Assembly (NCBI GenBank): GCA_947628795.1
Contig: CANRBF010000005.1
Span: forward strand, 62,001-126,000
DNA: 64,000 bases
Source: an uncultured Monoglobus sp.
Lineage (GTDB): Bacteria > Bacillota > Clostridia > Monoglobales > Monoglobaceae
Reading direction: 5' to 3'
The position numbers were made by a program, and so were the translations under genes. Under the pieces are notes generated by a model. That model was given only the letters and a program-made list of their open reading frames with translations, made no database searches and was not told where the DNA came from. This document shows, piece by piece, positions 18,140 to 27,048 of this stretch; positions within the stretch are counted from its first letter, which is position 1; each line of letters opens with the position of its first letter.

Positions 18140-19951
18140 ATGGCAAGCAGCGATTTTCAGAGCTTTCTCGACGAGGTCGTGATGAGAAACGACATCGTTG
18201 AGATAATATCGGGTTTCACCACGCTGAAGCGCAGCGGAAACAACATGATGGGTCTGTGCCCGCTGCATAACGATAAAAATTCCCCTTCCCTTTCGGTATC
18301 GCCCGACAAACAGATATTCCACTGCTTCGGCTGCGGCGCCGGGGGCAGCGTTATCCAGTTTGTCGAAGCCGCCATGAACCTTGATTTTATGGACGCCGTG
18401 AAGTATCTGGCGGATCGGGTGCATATGGAGATGCCCAGCACCCGCGGCGGAGGCGACAGACAGAAACAGCTGATGCTTTCCAAGAAAAAGGAACGGCTGT
18501 ATCAAATAAACGCTATGGCGGCGAGGTATTATTTTGACTGTCTGTCAAAGCCCGAGGGAAAACCGGGGCTCGACTATTTAAGAGAGCGCAAGCTCAAAAA
18601 TTCCACGATAAAAAAATTCGGCATAGGCTACGCGCCCGAGGGCTGGACCGATCTTTATGACTATCTGAGGGCGCAGGGCTGCGCGGAAGGCGACATGGAG
18701 GACGCGGGCCTTATCAGGCGCAGACAGAACGGAACGTACTACGACGCGTTCTACGACGGCAGGGTGGTGTTCCCGATAATCGACGTCCGCGGCAGGGTGA
18801 TAGCCTTCGGCGGCAGAATAATCAGAGATGGGACCGACGCGCCCAAATACTGGAACACGCCCGAGACGCTTATATTCAAGAAAAAGGACAACCTGTTCGG
18901 AATGAACCTCGCCAAAAATGACAAGTCTGGACGGCTGCTGCTGATGGAGGGCTACATGGACGTTGTGGTGCTGCATCAGAGCGGATTCGGAAACGCGGTG
19001 GCCTCGCTGGGCACGGCGTTCACGCCCGAGCAGGCTCGGCTCGTCAAGCGCTACTCGCCCCGCGCGGTGCTGTGCTACGACAACGACGAGGCCGGTATCA
19101 AGGCCACGCTGAGAGCGGGAGACATACTGTTTGACGAGGGCGTCAAGGTCAGGGTGCTGACCGTCACCGACGGCAAGGACCCCGACGAGTTTATCAAAAA
19201 CAAGGGCCCCGATATGTTCGCCGTTTTGATAGAGAGAGCCAAGCCGCTGATCGAGTATAAAATCGACGGTATCAGAGAAAAATATAACCTAAACGATGTG
19301 GACGATAAAGTTGACTTCACCCGCGAGGTTTCGGAGGTTTTGGCGCGGATAAAGGACGCCGCGCAGCGGGAGATATATGTCGGGCGCCTGGCGGAGGAAT
19401 TAAAAATAAGCGCCGCGGGCATCATGGCGGGGGTCTCGGAGATCGAGCTCAAAAATGCCGAGACCGACCGCAGGCGCCGGGAATCGGAGCGGCTGCGCAG
19501 GACTATGCACAAGCCGTTGCCGGAGGAAAAAAACGTGCGCGGCGTGTATTGGGCGGAGCGGTTCCTGCTCAACCTGATGTGCGACAAGCGGGTGATAAAA
19601 AAGGTTCTGGAGAGCGGTCTGACGCCGGACGATTTCGTGTCCGAGCCGGCGCACAAGCGGCTGGCGGAGCTTTTGATAAGCCTGGCCGAGAGCGGCGCGG
19701 TGCCCGAGCCTTCCGATATAATAGGAAGATGCGCTCCCGAGGATGCGGGAACGGTGTCGGATATACTTATAAACGACAAGGAGACAAAGGACAAGCTTCT
19801 CGCCTGCGCCGGGCCGATAGGAATTCTGGTTCGGGCAAAGGAGGAGCGGCAGCGGCTTAGCGCCGCCCATGATGACGAGCAGCTTAAGCTGCTCTTTGAT
19901 AAGAAGAAAAACAGAAAAATGCAGCCGGAGGTGCAAAATAATGAGCAGTAA
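18140..19951 (+). CDS. dnaG: DNA primase
   Basis: 603 residues. The N-terminal zinc finger ([11 protein letters not shown] and [10 protein letters not shown], about 40-65), the catalytic core with DVVVLHQSG after LLLMEGYMD (TOPRIM Glu) and CYDNDEAG (TOPRIM Asp residues), and the C-terminal helicase-binding domain are all present. It makes the RNA primers for replication. GGAGG lies before the ATG. The last 11 bases overlap rpoD, so translation of the two is coupled. Confidence 0.95.
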   Translation: MASSDFQSFLDEVVMRNDIVEIISGFTTLKRSGNNMMGLCPLHNDKNSPSLSVSPDKQIFHCFGCGAGGSVIQFVEAAMNLDFMDAVKYLADRVHMEMPSTRGGGDRQKQLMLSKKKERLYQINAMAARYYFDCLSKPEGKPGLDYLRERKLKNSTIKKFGIGYAPEGWTDLYDYLRAQGCAEGDMEDAGLIRRRQNGTYYDAFYDGRVVFPIIDVRGRVIAFGGRIIRDGTDAPKYWNTPETLIFKKKDNLFGMNLAKNDKSGRLLLMEGYMDVVVLHQSGFGNAVASLGTAFTPEQARLVKRYSPRAVLCYDNDEAGIKATLRAGDILFDEGVKVRVLTVTDGKDPDEFIKNKGPDMFAVLIERAKPLIEYKIDGIREKYNLNDVDDKVDFTREVSEVLARIKDAAQREIYVGRLAEELKISAAGIMAGVSEIELKNAETDRRRRESERLRRTMHKPLPEEKNVRGVYWAERFLLNLMCDKRVIKKVLESGLTPDDFVSEPAHKRLAELLISLAESGAVPEPSDIIGRCAPEDAGTVSDILINDKETKDKLLACAGPIGILVRAKEERQRLSAAHDDEQLKLLFDKKKNRKMQPEVQNNEQ

Positions 19952-21083
19952 AAACGATGACACGAACAAAAAGACGCCGGAGACCAAGCCTGATATCAGC
20001 GTCGCCAAGAAAAAGGCGCAGATCATCCAGGGTCTGCTCGACGAGGGCAAAAAGATGGGTATGCTTGAGTACAAGACCGTGGCGGACAAGCTTGAGGAGC
20101 TTGAGCTCGAAGCCGACCAGATGGACCGCATCTACGAGATAATCGAGAAGCAGGGCATCGAGATAGTGGGCAGCATAGACCCGGAGCCGGTCGTCGACGA
20201 GGCGGACCGCGTGACCGAGGAGGAGCTTGAGGATATGTCGGTGCCCGACGGCGTCAGCATTGACGATCCGGTGCGCATGTACCTCAAGGAGATAGGCAAG
20301 GTAAACCTGCTGACAGGCGAGGAGGAGGCCGAGCTGGCAAAGAAGATGAGCGAGGGCGACGTGTACGCCAAGCGCAAGCTTGCCGAGGCGAATCTCCGTT
20401 TGGTAGTCAGCATAGCGAAACGCTATGTGGGCCGCGGAATGTTGTTCCTCGACCTGATACAGGAGGGAAATCTTGGCCTTATCAAGGCGGTCGAAAAGTT
20501 CGACTACACTAAGGGCTACAAATTCTCGACCTACGCCACATGGTGGATAAGGCAGGCCATCACAAGAGCGATAGCCGATCAGGCCAGAACCATCAGGATC
20601 CCGGTGCACATGGTCGAGACCATAAACAAATTGGTGCGCGTTTCGCGACAGCTGGTGCAGGAGCTCGGCCGCGACCCTCTGCCCGAGGAGGTAGCCAAAG
20701 AGCTAAACATGCCGGTCGACAAGGTGGGCGAGATACTCAAGATCGCGCAGGAGCCGGTCTCGCTCGAGACCCCGATAGGCGAGGAGGAGGACAGCCATCT
20801 GGGCGATTTTATCAGAGACGACGACGCGCCCGCTCCCTCCGACGCGGCGACGTTCACGCTGCTCAAGGAGCAGTTGGTTGACGTGCTCAGCACCCTGACC
20901 CCCAGAGAGGAAAAGGTGCTGCGCCTCCGCTTCGGCCTCGACGACGGCAGAGCCAGGACGCTCGAGGAGGTCGGCAAGGAGTTCAACGTCACCCGTGAGC
21001 GCATACGCCAGATCGAGGCCAAGGCGCTCAGAAAGCTGCGCCACCCCAGCCGCAGCAAAAAGCTGAAAGATTATTTGGAATAG
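19941..21083 (+). CDS. rpoD: RNA polymerase primary sigma factor SigA (RpoD)
   Basis: 380 residues from the ATG at 19941, chosen because GGAGG lies 8 bases upstream and it overlaps dnaG by 11 bases. Region 1.1 is present but short. Region 1.2 ([13 protein letters not shown]), regions 2.1-2.4 ([29 protein letters not shown]), region 3 and region 4.2 ([17 protein letters not shown]) are all complete. It directs RNA polymerase to the TTGACA/TATAAT promoters that are plentiful in the window. Last gene of dgt-dnaG-rpoD. Confidence 0.96.
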   Translation: MSSKNDDTNKKTPETKPDISVAKKKAQIIQGLLDEGKKMGMLEYKTVADKLEELELEADQMDRIYEIIEKQGIEIVGSIDPEPVVDEADRVTEEELEDMSVPDGVSIDDPVRMYLKEIGKVNLLTGEEEAELAKKMSEGDVYAKRKLAEANLRLVVSIAKRYVGRGMLFLDLIQEGNLGLIKAVEKFDYTKGYKFSTYATWWIRQAITRAIADQARTIRIPVHMVETINKLVRVSRQLVQELGRDPLPEEVAKELNMPVDKVGEILKIAQEPVSLETPIGEEEDSHLGDFIRDDDAPAPSDAATFTLLKEQLVDVLSTLTPREEKVLRLRFGLDDGRARTLEEVGKEFNVTRERIRQIEAKALRKLRHPSRSKKLKDYLE

Positions 21084-21143
21084 TTTTTAATATTTCTTAT
21101 ATATTTTATCACAAAACCCGGTCTTTCGGCATACATAAACATA

Positions 21144-21252
21144 GAGATTAGTGATTAGCGAATAGTGAATACGCGGAGATGATTTGGCAAAAATTATTGG
21201 TATTTCCACGCGTCATATGCCTAGTACCTAGTTACTAATCCCTAGTACCTAT
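21144..21252. repeat. Heptad-palindrome element, complete copy 1
   Basis: A left arm of 7-base units (GATTAGT, GATTAGC, GAATAGT) at 21146-21170, an imperfect hairpin core (GCGGA...TTTCCACGC) and a right arm of complementary units (CCTAGTA, CCTAGTT, ACTAATC, CCTAGTA) at 21220-21252. It lies between rpoD and the CDF transporter. The same layout recurs at 46463-46552 and 48801-48889. Confidence 0.6.
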
Positions 21253-21297
21253 GTTGGGCGAGGCATATAGAGAGGAAAAAGTGAGGCGAATTTGAAA

Positions 21298-22191
21298 ATG
21301 GCGGACAATTCAAAAAAAATAATAATGCGCGTGTCGAACGTCAGCATTGTGATAAACATGCTGTTGTCCGCCGTCAAGCTGGTCGCCGGATTCGCGGCGA
21401 ATTCCGGCGCCATAATCAGTGACGCGATACATTCCGCCTCCGATGTTTTCAGCACGATAATAGTCATGATCGGCGCGGGCGCGGCCGCCAAAAAAGCCGA
21501 CCACGACCACCCCTACGGCCACGAGCGAATGGAGTGCATCGCGGCGGTGATCCTGTCGGCGGTGCTGTTTGTGACCGGCCTCGGCATAGGATTTGACGGA
21601 GTGAAAAAAATCGCATCCGCGCGGTTTGAGACCCTCGCGATCCCGGGCGCGCTTGCTCTCGGAGCAGCGGCGCTCTCGATCGTCGTCAAGGAGGCCATGT
21701 TCTGGTACACCAGACACTACGGCAAAAAAGTCGATTCTACCGCGCTCATGGCTGACGCGTGGCACCACCGCAGCGACGCGCTGTCGTCAATCGGCTCGTT
21801 TGTGGGAATCCTGGGCGCGCGTCTGGGCTTTCCCGTGTGCGACCCGATCGCGAGCGTGGTGATCTGTCTGTTTATCCTGAAGGCCGCCTACGATATCTGC
21901 AAGGAGGCGCTCGACAAAATGGTCGACAAATCCTGCGACGACGAGACCGAGCGGGAGATGGCGGAGATAATCAAGCTCCAGGACGGAGTTGTCAGTCTCG
22001 ACATTTTGATGACAAGGATGTTCGGCTCCAAAATATACGTGGACGTGGAGATTTCGGCCGACGGCAATATCAGCCTGATAAAGGCCCACGCCATAGCCGA
22101 GCAGGTCCACCACGCGATAGAGCGCAGCTTTCCCAAGGTCAAGCACTGTATGGTCCATGTCAACCCGTACATAGAAAAAATAAATATGTAA
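21298..22191 (+). CDS. Cation diffusion facilitator (CDF) transporter
   Basis: 297 residues from ATG 21298; an in-frame TTG at 21292 is closer to the GAGG site and cannot be ruled out. Six membrane helices are seen. SDAIHSASDVFST carries the helix-II metal residues, DHDHPYGHERME is the His-rich loop of the family, and MADAWHHRSDALSS is the helix-V HxxxD site. A cytoplasmic C-terminal domain of about 80 residues follows. It exports divalent metal ions such as Zn, Mn or Fe; which one is unknown. Confidence 0.92.
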   Translation: MADNSKKIIMRVSNVSIVINMLLSAVKLVAGFAANSGAIISDAIHSASDVFSTIIVMIGAGAAAKKADHDHPYGHERMECIAAVILSAVLFVTGLGIGFDGVKKIASARFETLAIPGALALGAAALSIVVKEAMFWYTRHYGKKVDSTALMADAWHHRSDALSSIGSFVGILGARLGFPVCDPIASVVICLFILKAAYDICKEALDKMVDKSCDDETEREMAEIIKLQDGVVSLDILMTRMFGSKIYVDVEISADGNISLIKAHAIAEQVHHAIERSFPKVKHCMVHVNPYIEKINM

Positions 22192-22265
22192 AGCGGCGGC
22201 TTAAATCACATAAACTTCATATTTTAACGACTTGATTATATAATTTACAGAAAGGAGTTGTGCTT

Positions 22266-23120
22266 ATGCGCTTTGACGGAGAAATTACCCGAATAAAAGG
22301 TGAAACCTTTGACGAGGAGCGAGCCTTATACGGACTGCATAACGCGGAGATCGCGGACTCAAAATTCAGCGGCCCCGCGGACGGGGAATCGGCGCTCAAG
22401 GAGTGCGGGAACCTTGTCGCGCGAGGCTGCGATTTTCGGCTGCGCTATCCGCTTTGGCACGTGACAAACGCCGAGATCGACGGCTGCTCCATGGCGGACA
22501 CCTGCCGCGCGGCGCTCTGGTACGATAAAAATATATACATAACAAATTCAAAGCTGGGCGGCATCAAGGCTCTGCGCGAGTGCGATGACTCAACGCTCAA
22601 AAACTGCGATATAGATTCGGTCGAGTTCGGCTGGTTCTGCCGCGGTCTGAGTATCTCGGACTGCGAGTTAAATTCCGAGTACCCGTTTCTGCGCAGCCGC
22701 GATATGGAGATCAAAAACCTGACGATGACCGGCAAATACTCGTTTCAGTATGTGGAAAACGCGATGATCAGAAATTCGAATCTCAACACAAAGGACGCGT
22801 TCTGGCACAGCAAAAACGTCACGGTGTACGACAGCGTGATAGACGGCGAGTATCTCGCGTGGTACAGCGAGAACCTGCGCCTCGTGCGCTGCAAAATAAG
22901 CGGCACCCAGCCGCTGTGCTACGCCAAAGGCCTGATCCTTGAGGACTGCGAAATGTGGGACTGCGACCTGTCGTTTGAAAAGAGCGAGGTGACCGCCGAT
23001 GTGCGCGGTGAGATCACAAGCGTCAAGAACCCGCTGAGCGGCACCGTCACGGCCGACACCATAGGCGAGATAATCTTCGACGAGCCCTGGGCTAAGGGCA
23101 ACGTAGTGATTAGAGATTAG
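22266..23120 (+). CDS. DUF3737-family protein, predicted beta-helix
   Basis: 284 residues from the ATG at 22266, which lies 8 bases after AAAGGAG; a GTG at 22260 is too close to it. The sequence is a ladder of short strands such as VTNAEIDGCSM, LSISDCELNSEYPF and VRCKISGTQPLCYAKG, with a recurring pattern of (W/F)-x-x-(S/N/R) turns, as in right-handed beta-helices. It fits DUF3737, whose function is not established. There is no signal peptide, so it is cytoplasmic. Confidence 0.85.
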   Translation: MRFDGEITRIKGETFDEERALYGLHNAEIADSKFSGPADGESALKECGNLVARGCDFRLRYPLWHVTNAEIDGCSMADTCRAALWYDKNIYITNSKLGGIKALRECDDSTLKNCDIDSVEFGWFCRGLSISDCELNSEYPFLRSRDMEIKNLTMTGKYSFQYVENAMIRNSNLNTKDAFWHSKNVTVYDSVIDGEYLAWYSENLRLVRCKISGTQPLCYAKGLILEDCEMWDCDLSFEKSEVTADVRGEITSVKNPLSGTVTADTIGEIIFDEPWAKGNVVIRD

Positions 23121-23189
23121 CGAATAGCAAATAGGCCACCCCCTCAGTCGCTCCGCGACAGCTCCCCCTCCTTCGGAAGGGGAGCCTAA
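23104..23189. repeat. Heptad arm joined to hairpin repeat copy A
   Basis: Heptad units (GATTAGA, GATTAGC, GAATAGC, AAATAGG) begin after ACGTAG, overlapping the last codons of the DUF3737 gene. They run into an inverted copy of the hairpin repeat (CCCCTCAGTCGC...GCGACAGCTCCCC, then CCTTCGGAAGGGGAGCC). Confidence 0.6.
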
Positions 23190-23222
23190 TACTTGCCTCC
23201 CCTGCGATAGTGGGGTAGGGGG

Positions 23223-23301
23223 ACTGTGGCCGGAGCCGCGTGGCGGATTCGTTTAATAAAAGTGTTCCGTTTGCAAACATAAACAAGGCCGTAGATTATT
23301 A
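23223..23301 (+). repeat. 80-bp element, arm 1 of an inverted pair
   Basis: Begins ACTGTGGCCGGAGCCGCG and contains GATTCGTTTA, TTCCGTTTGC and AAACAAGGCCG. The reverse complement of 23563-23645 matches it along its length with scattered substitutions (about four in five bases by eye). Confidence 0.6.
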
Positions 23302-23341
23302 ACGTGAGCGGACATGACGCGATAGCGGTGGAAGGGGCAGT

Positions 23342-23427
23342 TTGCCTCCTCCCGGGAGGAGGTGTCAGGCACAGCCTGACGGAGGTGGGAACATAGGAAT
23401 TAGTGATTAGCAAATAGTAATTAGGGC
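23342..23427 (+). repeat. Hairpin repeat copy B plus heptad arm
   Basis: GCCTCCTCCCGGGAGGAGG followed by a GTCAGG/CCTGAC hairpin and ACGGAGGTGGG, then ACATAG and heptads (AATTAGT, GATTAGC, AAATAGT, AATTAGG) at 23397-23427. Confidence 0.55.
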
Positions 23428-23470
23428 AACAAAAGGCGCGTTCTCACAAAACAGTAAATTTTAAATTTTC

Positions 23471-23507
23471 AGCAACGGCATAGTTTCGGCTATGCCGCTG
23501 TTTTTTT
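23471..23507 (+). terminator. Orphan rho-independent terminator
   Basis: CGGCATAG/CTATGCCG stem (23476-23483 and 23490-23497) followed by a T-rich tail. No gene ends near it; it may close a small transcript or read-through from 22266-23120. Confidence 0.65.
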
Positions 23508-23562
23508 ATAATAATGACAACGCCTATCCCGTAGGGGGCGGACGACCTCGCATATCTTAGAT

Positions 23563-23645
23563 GATTTTATTATCTGCGGCCTTGTTTGTATCCGCAAACG
23601 AAATACTTTGGCTAAACGAACCCGCTTCGCGGCTCCGGCCACAGC
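23563..23645 (-). repeat. 80-bp element, arm 2 of an inverted pair
   Basis: Inverted partner of 23223-23301, ending GGCTCCGGCCACAGCC. The two arms enclose about 260 bp with hairpin repeat copy B and the orphan terminator. Confidence 0.6.
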
Positions 23646-23669
23646 CTGCCCGAAAGCCTCGCCCAACGT

Positions 23670-23884
23670 AGAGACTAGGAAATAGGATCTAGGGACTAGG
23701 ACGTGCGGCAGCCCGAAAGCCTCGCCCCTTGGGGATAATCAGCAAGCTTGCTTGCGGGTTCAAAGCGATCTTTCAAAATCGCTTGCGATTTTGACCAAGC
23801 GCTTCCTTAATGGTGGATTTCCGCCAACGGCGGAAAGACGGAGAGGGGTTAACGTAGGTAATAGGTATTAGTGACTAGGTACTA
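23670..23884. repeat. Heptad arms flanking an interrupted hairpin repeat
   Basis: Heptads at 23670-23700 (GACTAGG, AAATAGG, ATCTAGG, GACTAGG) follow AACGTAG. Hairpin repeat copy C is split: its GCCTCGCCCCTTGGGG half is at 23717-23734 and its TTTCCGCCAACGGCGGAAA half at 23818-23837, with about 80 bp of unrelated sequence between. Heptads at 23853-23884 again follow AACGTAG. Confidence 0.5.
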
Positions 23885-23913
23885 CGCTAATAATATTGTT
23901 TTTGAAAATTTCA

Positions 23914-23942
23914 TTGACCTTTTTGGAATAATATGATAGAAT
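23914..23942 (+). promoter_or_regulatory. Promoter of a probable small RNA
   Basis: TTGACC (23914-23919), 17-base spacer, TAGAAT (23937-23942); the start would fall near 23949, at the foot of the long hairpin. Confidence 0.65.
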
Positions 23943-23948
23943 ATATAT

Positions 23949-24100
23949 GCTACAAAGTTTAAAATTCTTGCAACAGTTTGCGTTGCTAAAAACGCGAGCT
24001 TTGCATTCATATCTGTTGTAGGAATGAACTTTGTAGCAAAAGTAGTCAAGGCTGCGTTTTTATTATTTGCGCGGTCGTGACTTCACACCGCGCAATTTTT
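23949..24100 (+). ncRNA. Probable structured small RNA (or leader) with own promoter and terminator
   Basis: Two stacked stems: TGCTACAAAGTT (23948-23959) pairs perfectly with AACTTTGTAGCA (24027-24038), and ATTCTTGCAACAG pairs with CTGTTGTAGGAAT over 13 bp with two G-U wobbles. The apical part holds a small GCGTT/AACGC hairpin. It ends in a terminator (TTGCGCGGT/ACCGCGCAA, 24067-24100, then T5). I do not recognise the family. The internal loop between the stems is too small for 6S RNA, and no T-box or known riboswitch motif is seen. It could be a free RNA or an attenuator ahead of the RCC1 gene. Confidence 0.55.
24067..24100 (+). terminator. Terminator of the probable small RNA
   Basis: Perfect 9-bp stem TTGCGCGGT/ACCGCGCAA and five T. 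Confidence 0.8.
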
Positions 24101-24158
24101 ATCGCAATAGCAGAAGTGTATTACGAAATATTCATTGCCGTAGGGCGGCAGTCCGAAA

Positions 24159-24287
24159 GCCTCGCCCCTTGGGGAGAGGTGGATTTCCGCCAACGGCGGA
24201 AAGACGGAGAGGGGTTTACCATGCGATTTGGAAACACAAACCCCTCTCAGTCACCTTCGGTGACAGCTCTCCCCAAGGGGCGAGCCT
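24159..24287. repeat. Inverted pair of hairpin repeats (copies D and E)
   Basis: Copy D (24159-24218): GCCTCGCCCCTTGGGGAG, then a TTTCCGCC/GGCGGAAA hairpin and GACGGAGAGGGG. Copy E (24239-24287) is inverted, with GTCACC/GGTGAC in the hairpin position and CTCCCCAAGGGGCGAGCC at the end. The pair would fold on itself and looks like a small inverted-repeat element. Confidence 0.65.
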
Positions 24288-24384
24288 AGAATTTGCGTCT
24301 TGCGGGTGATGTTTCATCGCTTGAAAACAAATATAAATTACGCAAATTATAAAACATAAAAAACAAACGGGAGGGAAAAATATT

Positions 24385-25860
24385 ATGAAAAGGGTTTTAA
24401 GTTTAGCATTGATAACAGCTGTGATCGCGGCTTTGTTTCCGACAAATTTTGTTAATGCTTACGATATGGGCAAGGTCGGCGAGTGCCAAACAATTTCCGC
24501 GAGAGTGAGTTATATGGCAACAGTAAAAACGGATAACAGCCTTTGGACTTGGGGATGGAACAATTTCGGACAGCTTGGAGATGGCACTACCGAGGATAAA
24601 TCCACACCTGTAAAAATAATGGACAATGTCGCGGCAGTTTCCGCGGGAGATGACCATACGGCGGCAATAAAAAAAGACGGCAGCCTTTGGACTTGGGGAC
24701 GGAACATTTTCGGACAGCTTGGCGACGGCACTACGGCGTGGAAATCCACACCGGTAAAAATAATGGACAATGTCGCGGCAGTTTCTGCGGGAGATTATCA
24801 TACAGCGGCAATAAAAAAAGACAGCAGCCTTTGGACTTGGGGATATAACAGTCACGGACAGCTTGGCGACGGCACTACGGCGTGGAAATCCACACCGGTA
24901 AAAATAATGGACAATGTCGCGGCAGTTTCCGCGGGAGATTATCATACAGCGGCAATAAAAACAGACGGCAGCCTTTGGACTTGGGGATATAACAATCACG
25001 GACAGCTTGGCGACGGCACTACTGCGGATAAATACAGTCCGATAAAAATCATGGATAATGTAGCGGCGGTTTCCGCGGGAAATTGTCACACAGCGGCGAT
25101 AAAAACGGACGGCAGCCTTTGGATTTGGGGACGGAACATTTTCGGACAGCTTGGCGACGGCACTATGGATGACAAATCCACACCGGTAAAAATCATGGAC
25201 AATGTCGCGGCGGTTTCCGCGGGAGGCAGCCATACGGCGGCAATAAAAACAGACGGCAGCCTTTGGACTTGGGGATGGAACAATTTCGGACAGCTTGGCG
25301 ACGGCACTATGGACAGAGACGATCCATATGGCAAATCCACACCCATAAAAATCATGGACAATGTCGCGGCGGTTTCCGCGGGAAGTGGCCATACGGCGGC
25401 AATAAAAAAAGACGGCAGCCTTTGGACTTGGGGATATAACAGTCACGGACAGCTTGGAGACGGCACTACGGAAAATAGATCCACACCCGTAAAAATCATG
25501 GACGGCGTGCGTCTGCCGGGCGTCAATGTTGAACCGACACCATCCACTCCCGCGCTGTCCACTCCCGCTCCGTCGCCGATCGACAACTCTCCTTACATGA
25601 TCAACAGCGTCACACCGATGGACGGAGGCGTTGAAGTGAATGTGACAAATATTTCGGGAGGCGGAGCCAAGATCGTCGCTGCGTCTTACGGGAGTGACGG
25701 CGTTATCGTTGATGTGGCGCAAATAAATATTCTGCTCGCAGCCGGAGAAACGAGTAATATTAAACTGAGTCTTAATAACGCCGATCATATCAAAGCCTTC
25801 GTTTGGGACAGTTTTGACAATATGATGCCGCTGTCGGCGAGCGCCGAAATCAGCTTGTAA
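24385..25860 (+). CDS. Secreted RCC1-repeat (beta-propeller) protein
   Basis: 491 residues. A signal peptide (1 to about 26, [10 protein letters not shown]) is followed by seven RCC1/ATS1-type repeats of about 51 residues (about 45-385); each has SLWTWGxNxxGQLGDGT, [16 protein letters not shown] and HTAAIK. Seven repeats should close a seven-bladed propeller. A Ser/Pro/Thr linker leads to a C-terminal module (about 405-491) with [10 protein letters not shown] and [14 protein letters not shown], also present in three of the pectinases. The repeats are nearly identical in DNA (153-base period). Function unknown; a surface binding protein is likely. GGGAGGG precedes the ATG. Confidence 0.85.
   Translation: MKRVLSLALITAVIAALFPTNFVNAYDMGKVGECQTISARVSYMATVKTDNSLWTWGWNNFGQLGDGTTEDKSTPVKIMDNVAAVSAGDDHTAAIKKDGSLWTWGRNIFGQLGDGTTAWKSTPVKIMDNVAAVSAGDYHTAAIKKDSSLWTWGYNSHGQLGDGTTAWKSTPVKIMDNVAAVSAGDYHTAAIKTDGSLWTWGYNNHGQLGDGTTADKYSPIKIMDNVAAVSAGNCHTAAIKTDGSLWIWGRNIFGQLGDGTMDDKSTPVKIMDNVAAVSAGGSHTAAIKTDGSLWTWGWNNFGQLGDGTMDRDDPYGKSTPIKIMDNVAAVSAGSGHTAAIKKDGSLWTWGYNSHGQLGDGTTENRSTPVKIMDGVRLPGVNVEPTPSTPALSTPAPSPIDNSPYMINSVTPMDGGVEVNVTNISGGGAKIVAASYGSDGVIVDVAQINILLAAGETSNIKLSLNNADHIKAFVWDSFDNMMPLSASAEISL
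24530..25510 (+). repeat. Seven tandem 153-base repeats in the RCC1 gene
   Basis: AGCCTTTGGACTTGGGGA recurs every 153 bases (for example 24537 and 24690), with long identical stretches between units. Recombination between units could change blade number. Confidence 0.8.
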
Positions 25861-25873
25861 AAACAGAAATAAC

Positions 25874-25903
25874 AAAAGACGCGCCGTGGGGGCGCGTCTT
25901 TTT
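25874..25903. terminator. Bidirectional terminator
   Basis: AAAAGACGCGCC/GGCGCGTCTTTT with a 5-base loop, between the RCC1 gene and the convergent AraC gene; its end touches the AraC stop codon. Confidence 0.85.
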
Positions 25904-26735
25904 AGAACGTGTAGTTTGCTTTTCGGTATTTGCTGGGGGAGACGCCCATTATTTTTTTGAAAACGTCGCCGAAGTAGTTGCTGTCCTTGTAGCCGCAGAA
26001 GCGGGCTATCTCGGTCACGGAATACTGGGTCTCGACCAGCATGTTTGTCGCCATTTTGATGCGCACGTTATTGAGATACTCGTTAAAGCCGAAGCCGGTC
26101 ACCTTTTTGAATTTCTTTGAAAAATATGTGGGGCTCATGTACGCCATCTTGGAAATGTCCGCCAGAGTTATCTGCTGGTTATAATAATTGATTATGTATT
26201 TGCAGACCTGCTGTATTCTTTCTTCATGGACGCTTATATCGTCAAATGGCGCCACGCTGTGGCCGGTGCAGCGGTCTAAAAATATCATGATCTCCGCCAT
26301 GTGCGAGTGGGTCAAATATTCGGCGTACTCGTCGCTCTTTTCACATTCGGAGCTCAGCTTGTGCAGCAAAGCCTCAAAGGCGTACCGCTTGGATACGGGA
26401 ACATGGACCTTTTTCGCGTTAAAGGCGTTCATAAACAGCTCGCGGTCAATATTTTCACAGGCGCGCTCCACAAACTTTTCGTTGAATGTCATCAGATAGC
26501 GCTCGTAATAGTTCTCGGATGTGATCATCGTGGTTAAGTGCAGATCACCTTTGTTGACCAGAACCACGTCGCCGGGTTCCAGATTATAGAGGGTGTGATT
26601 TATAAAATATCTCCTGGTGCCCGACATCAGATAGTATACCTCGTAATAATCATGCATGTGGGAGTTTTTCATAACATAGGGTTTGTTGTTTTCTTCCCGC
26701 TCAATGTAAATATCTCTGTTCTCGGGTAGTCCCAT
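25902..26735 (-). CDS. AraC-family regulator with cupin sensor
   Basis: 277 residues. The cupin half (about 1-140) has HMHDYYEVYYLMSGTRRYF and LEPGDVVLVNKGDLH. The C-terminal HTH pair (about 180-275) has ISKMAYMSPTYFSKKFKKVT and the signature CGYKDSNYFGDVFKK. It is divergent from uxaC across a 313-bp gap, the usual place for the local regulator of a galacturonate locus. Activation of uxaC-kdgK by a uronate is inferred from position only. Confidence 0.9.
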   Translation of the reverse strand: MGLPENRDIYIEREENNKPYVMKNSHMHDYYEVYYLMSGTRRYFINHTLYNLEPGDVVLVNKGDLHLTTMITSENYYERYLMTFNEKFVERACENIDRELFMNAFNAKKVHVPVSKRYAFEALLHKLSSECEKSDEYAEYLTHSHMAEIMIFLDRCTGHSVAPFDDISVHEERIQQVCKYIINYYNQQITLADISKMAYMSPTYFSKKFKKVTGFGFNEYLNNVRIKMATNMLVETQYSVTEIARFCGYKDSNYFGDVFKKIMGVSPSKYRKANYTF

Positions 26736-26768
26736 TAAGTTATCACCTCCGTAATTTTCAGTACGGTT

Positions 26769-26797
26769 ATTATATCATATTTGTGGCAATAAATCAA
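26769..26797 (-). promoter_or_regulatory. Promoter of the AraC regulator
   Basis: Minus strand TTGATT (26797-26792), 17 bases, TATAAT (26774-26769). Confidence 0.7.
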
Positions 26798-26909
26798 TAG
26801 TTTTTTTAAAAAATACAGAATATTTGCGTCGATTTTGAAAGATTGTTACTTTTTGCGGAAAAATAAAATTTATTAGTCAAATTTTCAGTTAATCTAAACA
26901 AAAAAACCT

Positions 26910-26939
26910 TTGCAATATAGATACGCGATAGTGTATAAT
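26910..26939 (+). promoter_or_regulatory. Promoter of uxaC-kdgK
   Basis: TTGCAA (26910-26915), 18-base spacer, TATAAT (26934-26939). Leader of about 105 bases to the uxaC start. Confidence 0.6.
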
Positions 26940-27048
26940 AGATAATAATAGGTATGTTATGCTCGAAAAATTTTGGGCATTTGCCGAAAAAACAAATTTG
27001 GAATTAATTAAACATTTTTTAAGGGTATACGCCCGGGAGGTAATTATT

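Larger units (their letters stand above)
23121..24384. other. Repeat-rich gene-free gap of 1.26 kb
   Basis: I see no credible protein gene here. It holds heptad arms (23104-23134, 23397-23427, 23670-23700, 23853-23884), four or more hairpin repeat copies, an 80-bp inverted duplication, an orphan terminator at 23471-23507 and a probable RNA gene at 23949-24100. The nested, partly interrupted copies suggest repeated insertion of small elements. Confidence 0.7.
26736..27048. other. Divergent control region, AraC regulator / uxaC
   Basis: 313 bp, AT-rich, with a promoter on each strand. No small gene is convincing; the reading frame open upstream of uxaC from 26959 has no ribosome site. The binding site of the AraC protein is probably here but I could not delimit it. 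Confidence 0.6.

Noticed and set aside
23104-23884. CRISPR array
   Set aside because: The repeats are 7 bases long without unique spacers and the hairpin repeats are irregularly placed; no cas gene.
23949-24100. 6S RNA
   Set aside because: The fold lacks the large central bubble of 6S RNA; the internal loop here is only UAAA opposite G.
23949-24100. T-box leader or other known riboswitch
   Set aside because: No T-box sequence, specifier arm or known aptamer motif could be found, and the next gene is not of that type.
24403-25875. A 490-codon frame opposite the RCC1 gene
   Set aside because: Its repeats are only the complement of the RCC1 repeats; Arg/Cys-rich and without a signal peptide.
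26959-27048. Upstream start for uxaC adding 30 residues
   Set aside because: No ribosome site there; GGGAGG stands before ATG 27049, and the protein then has the family length.
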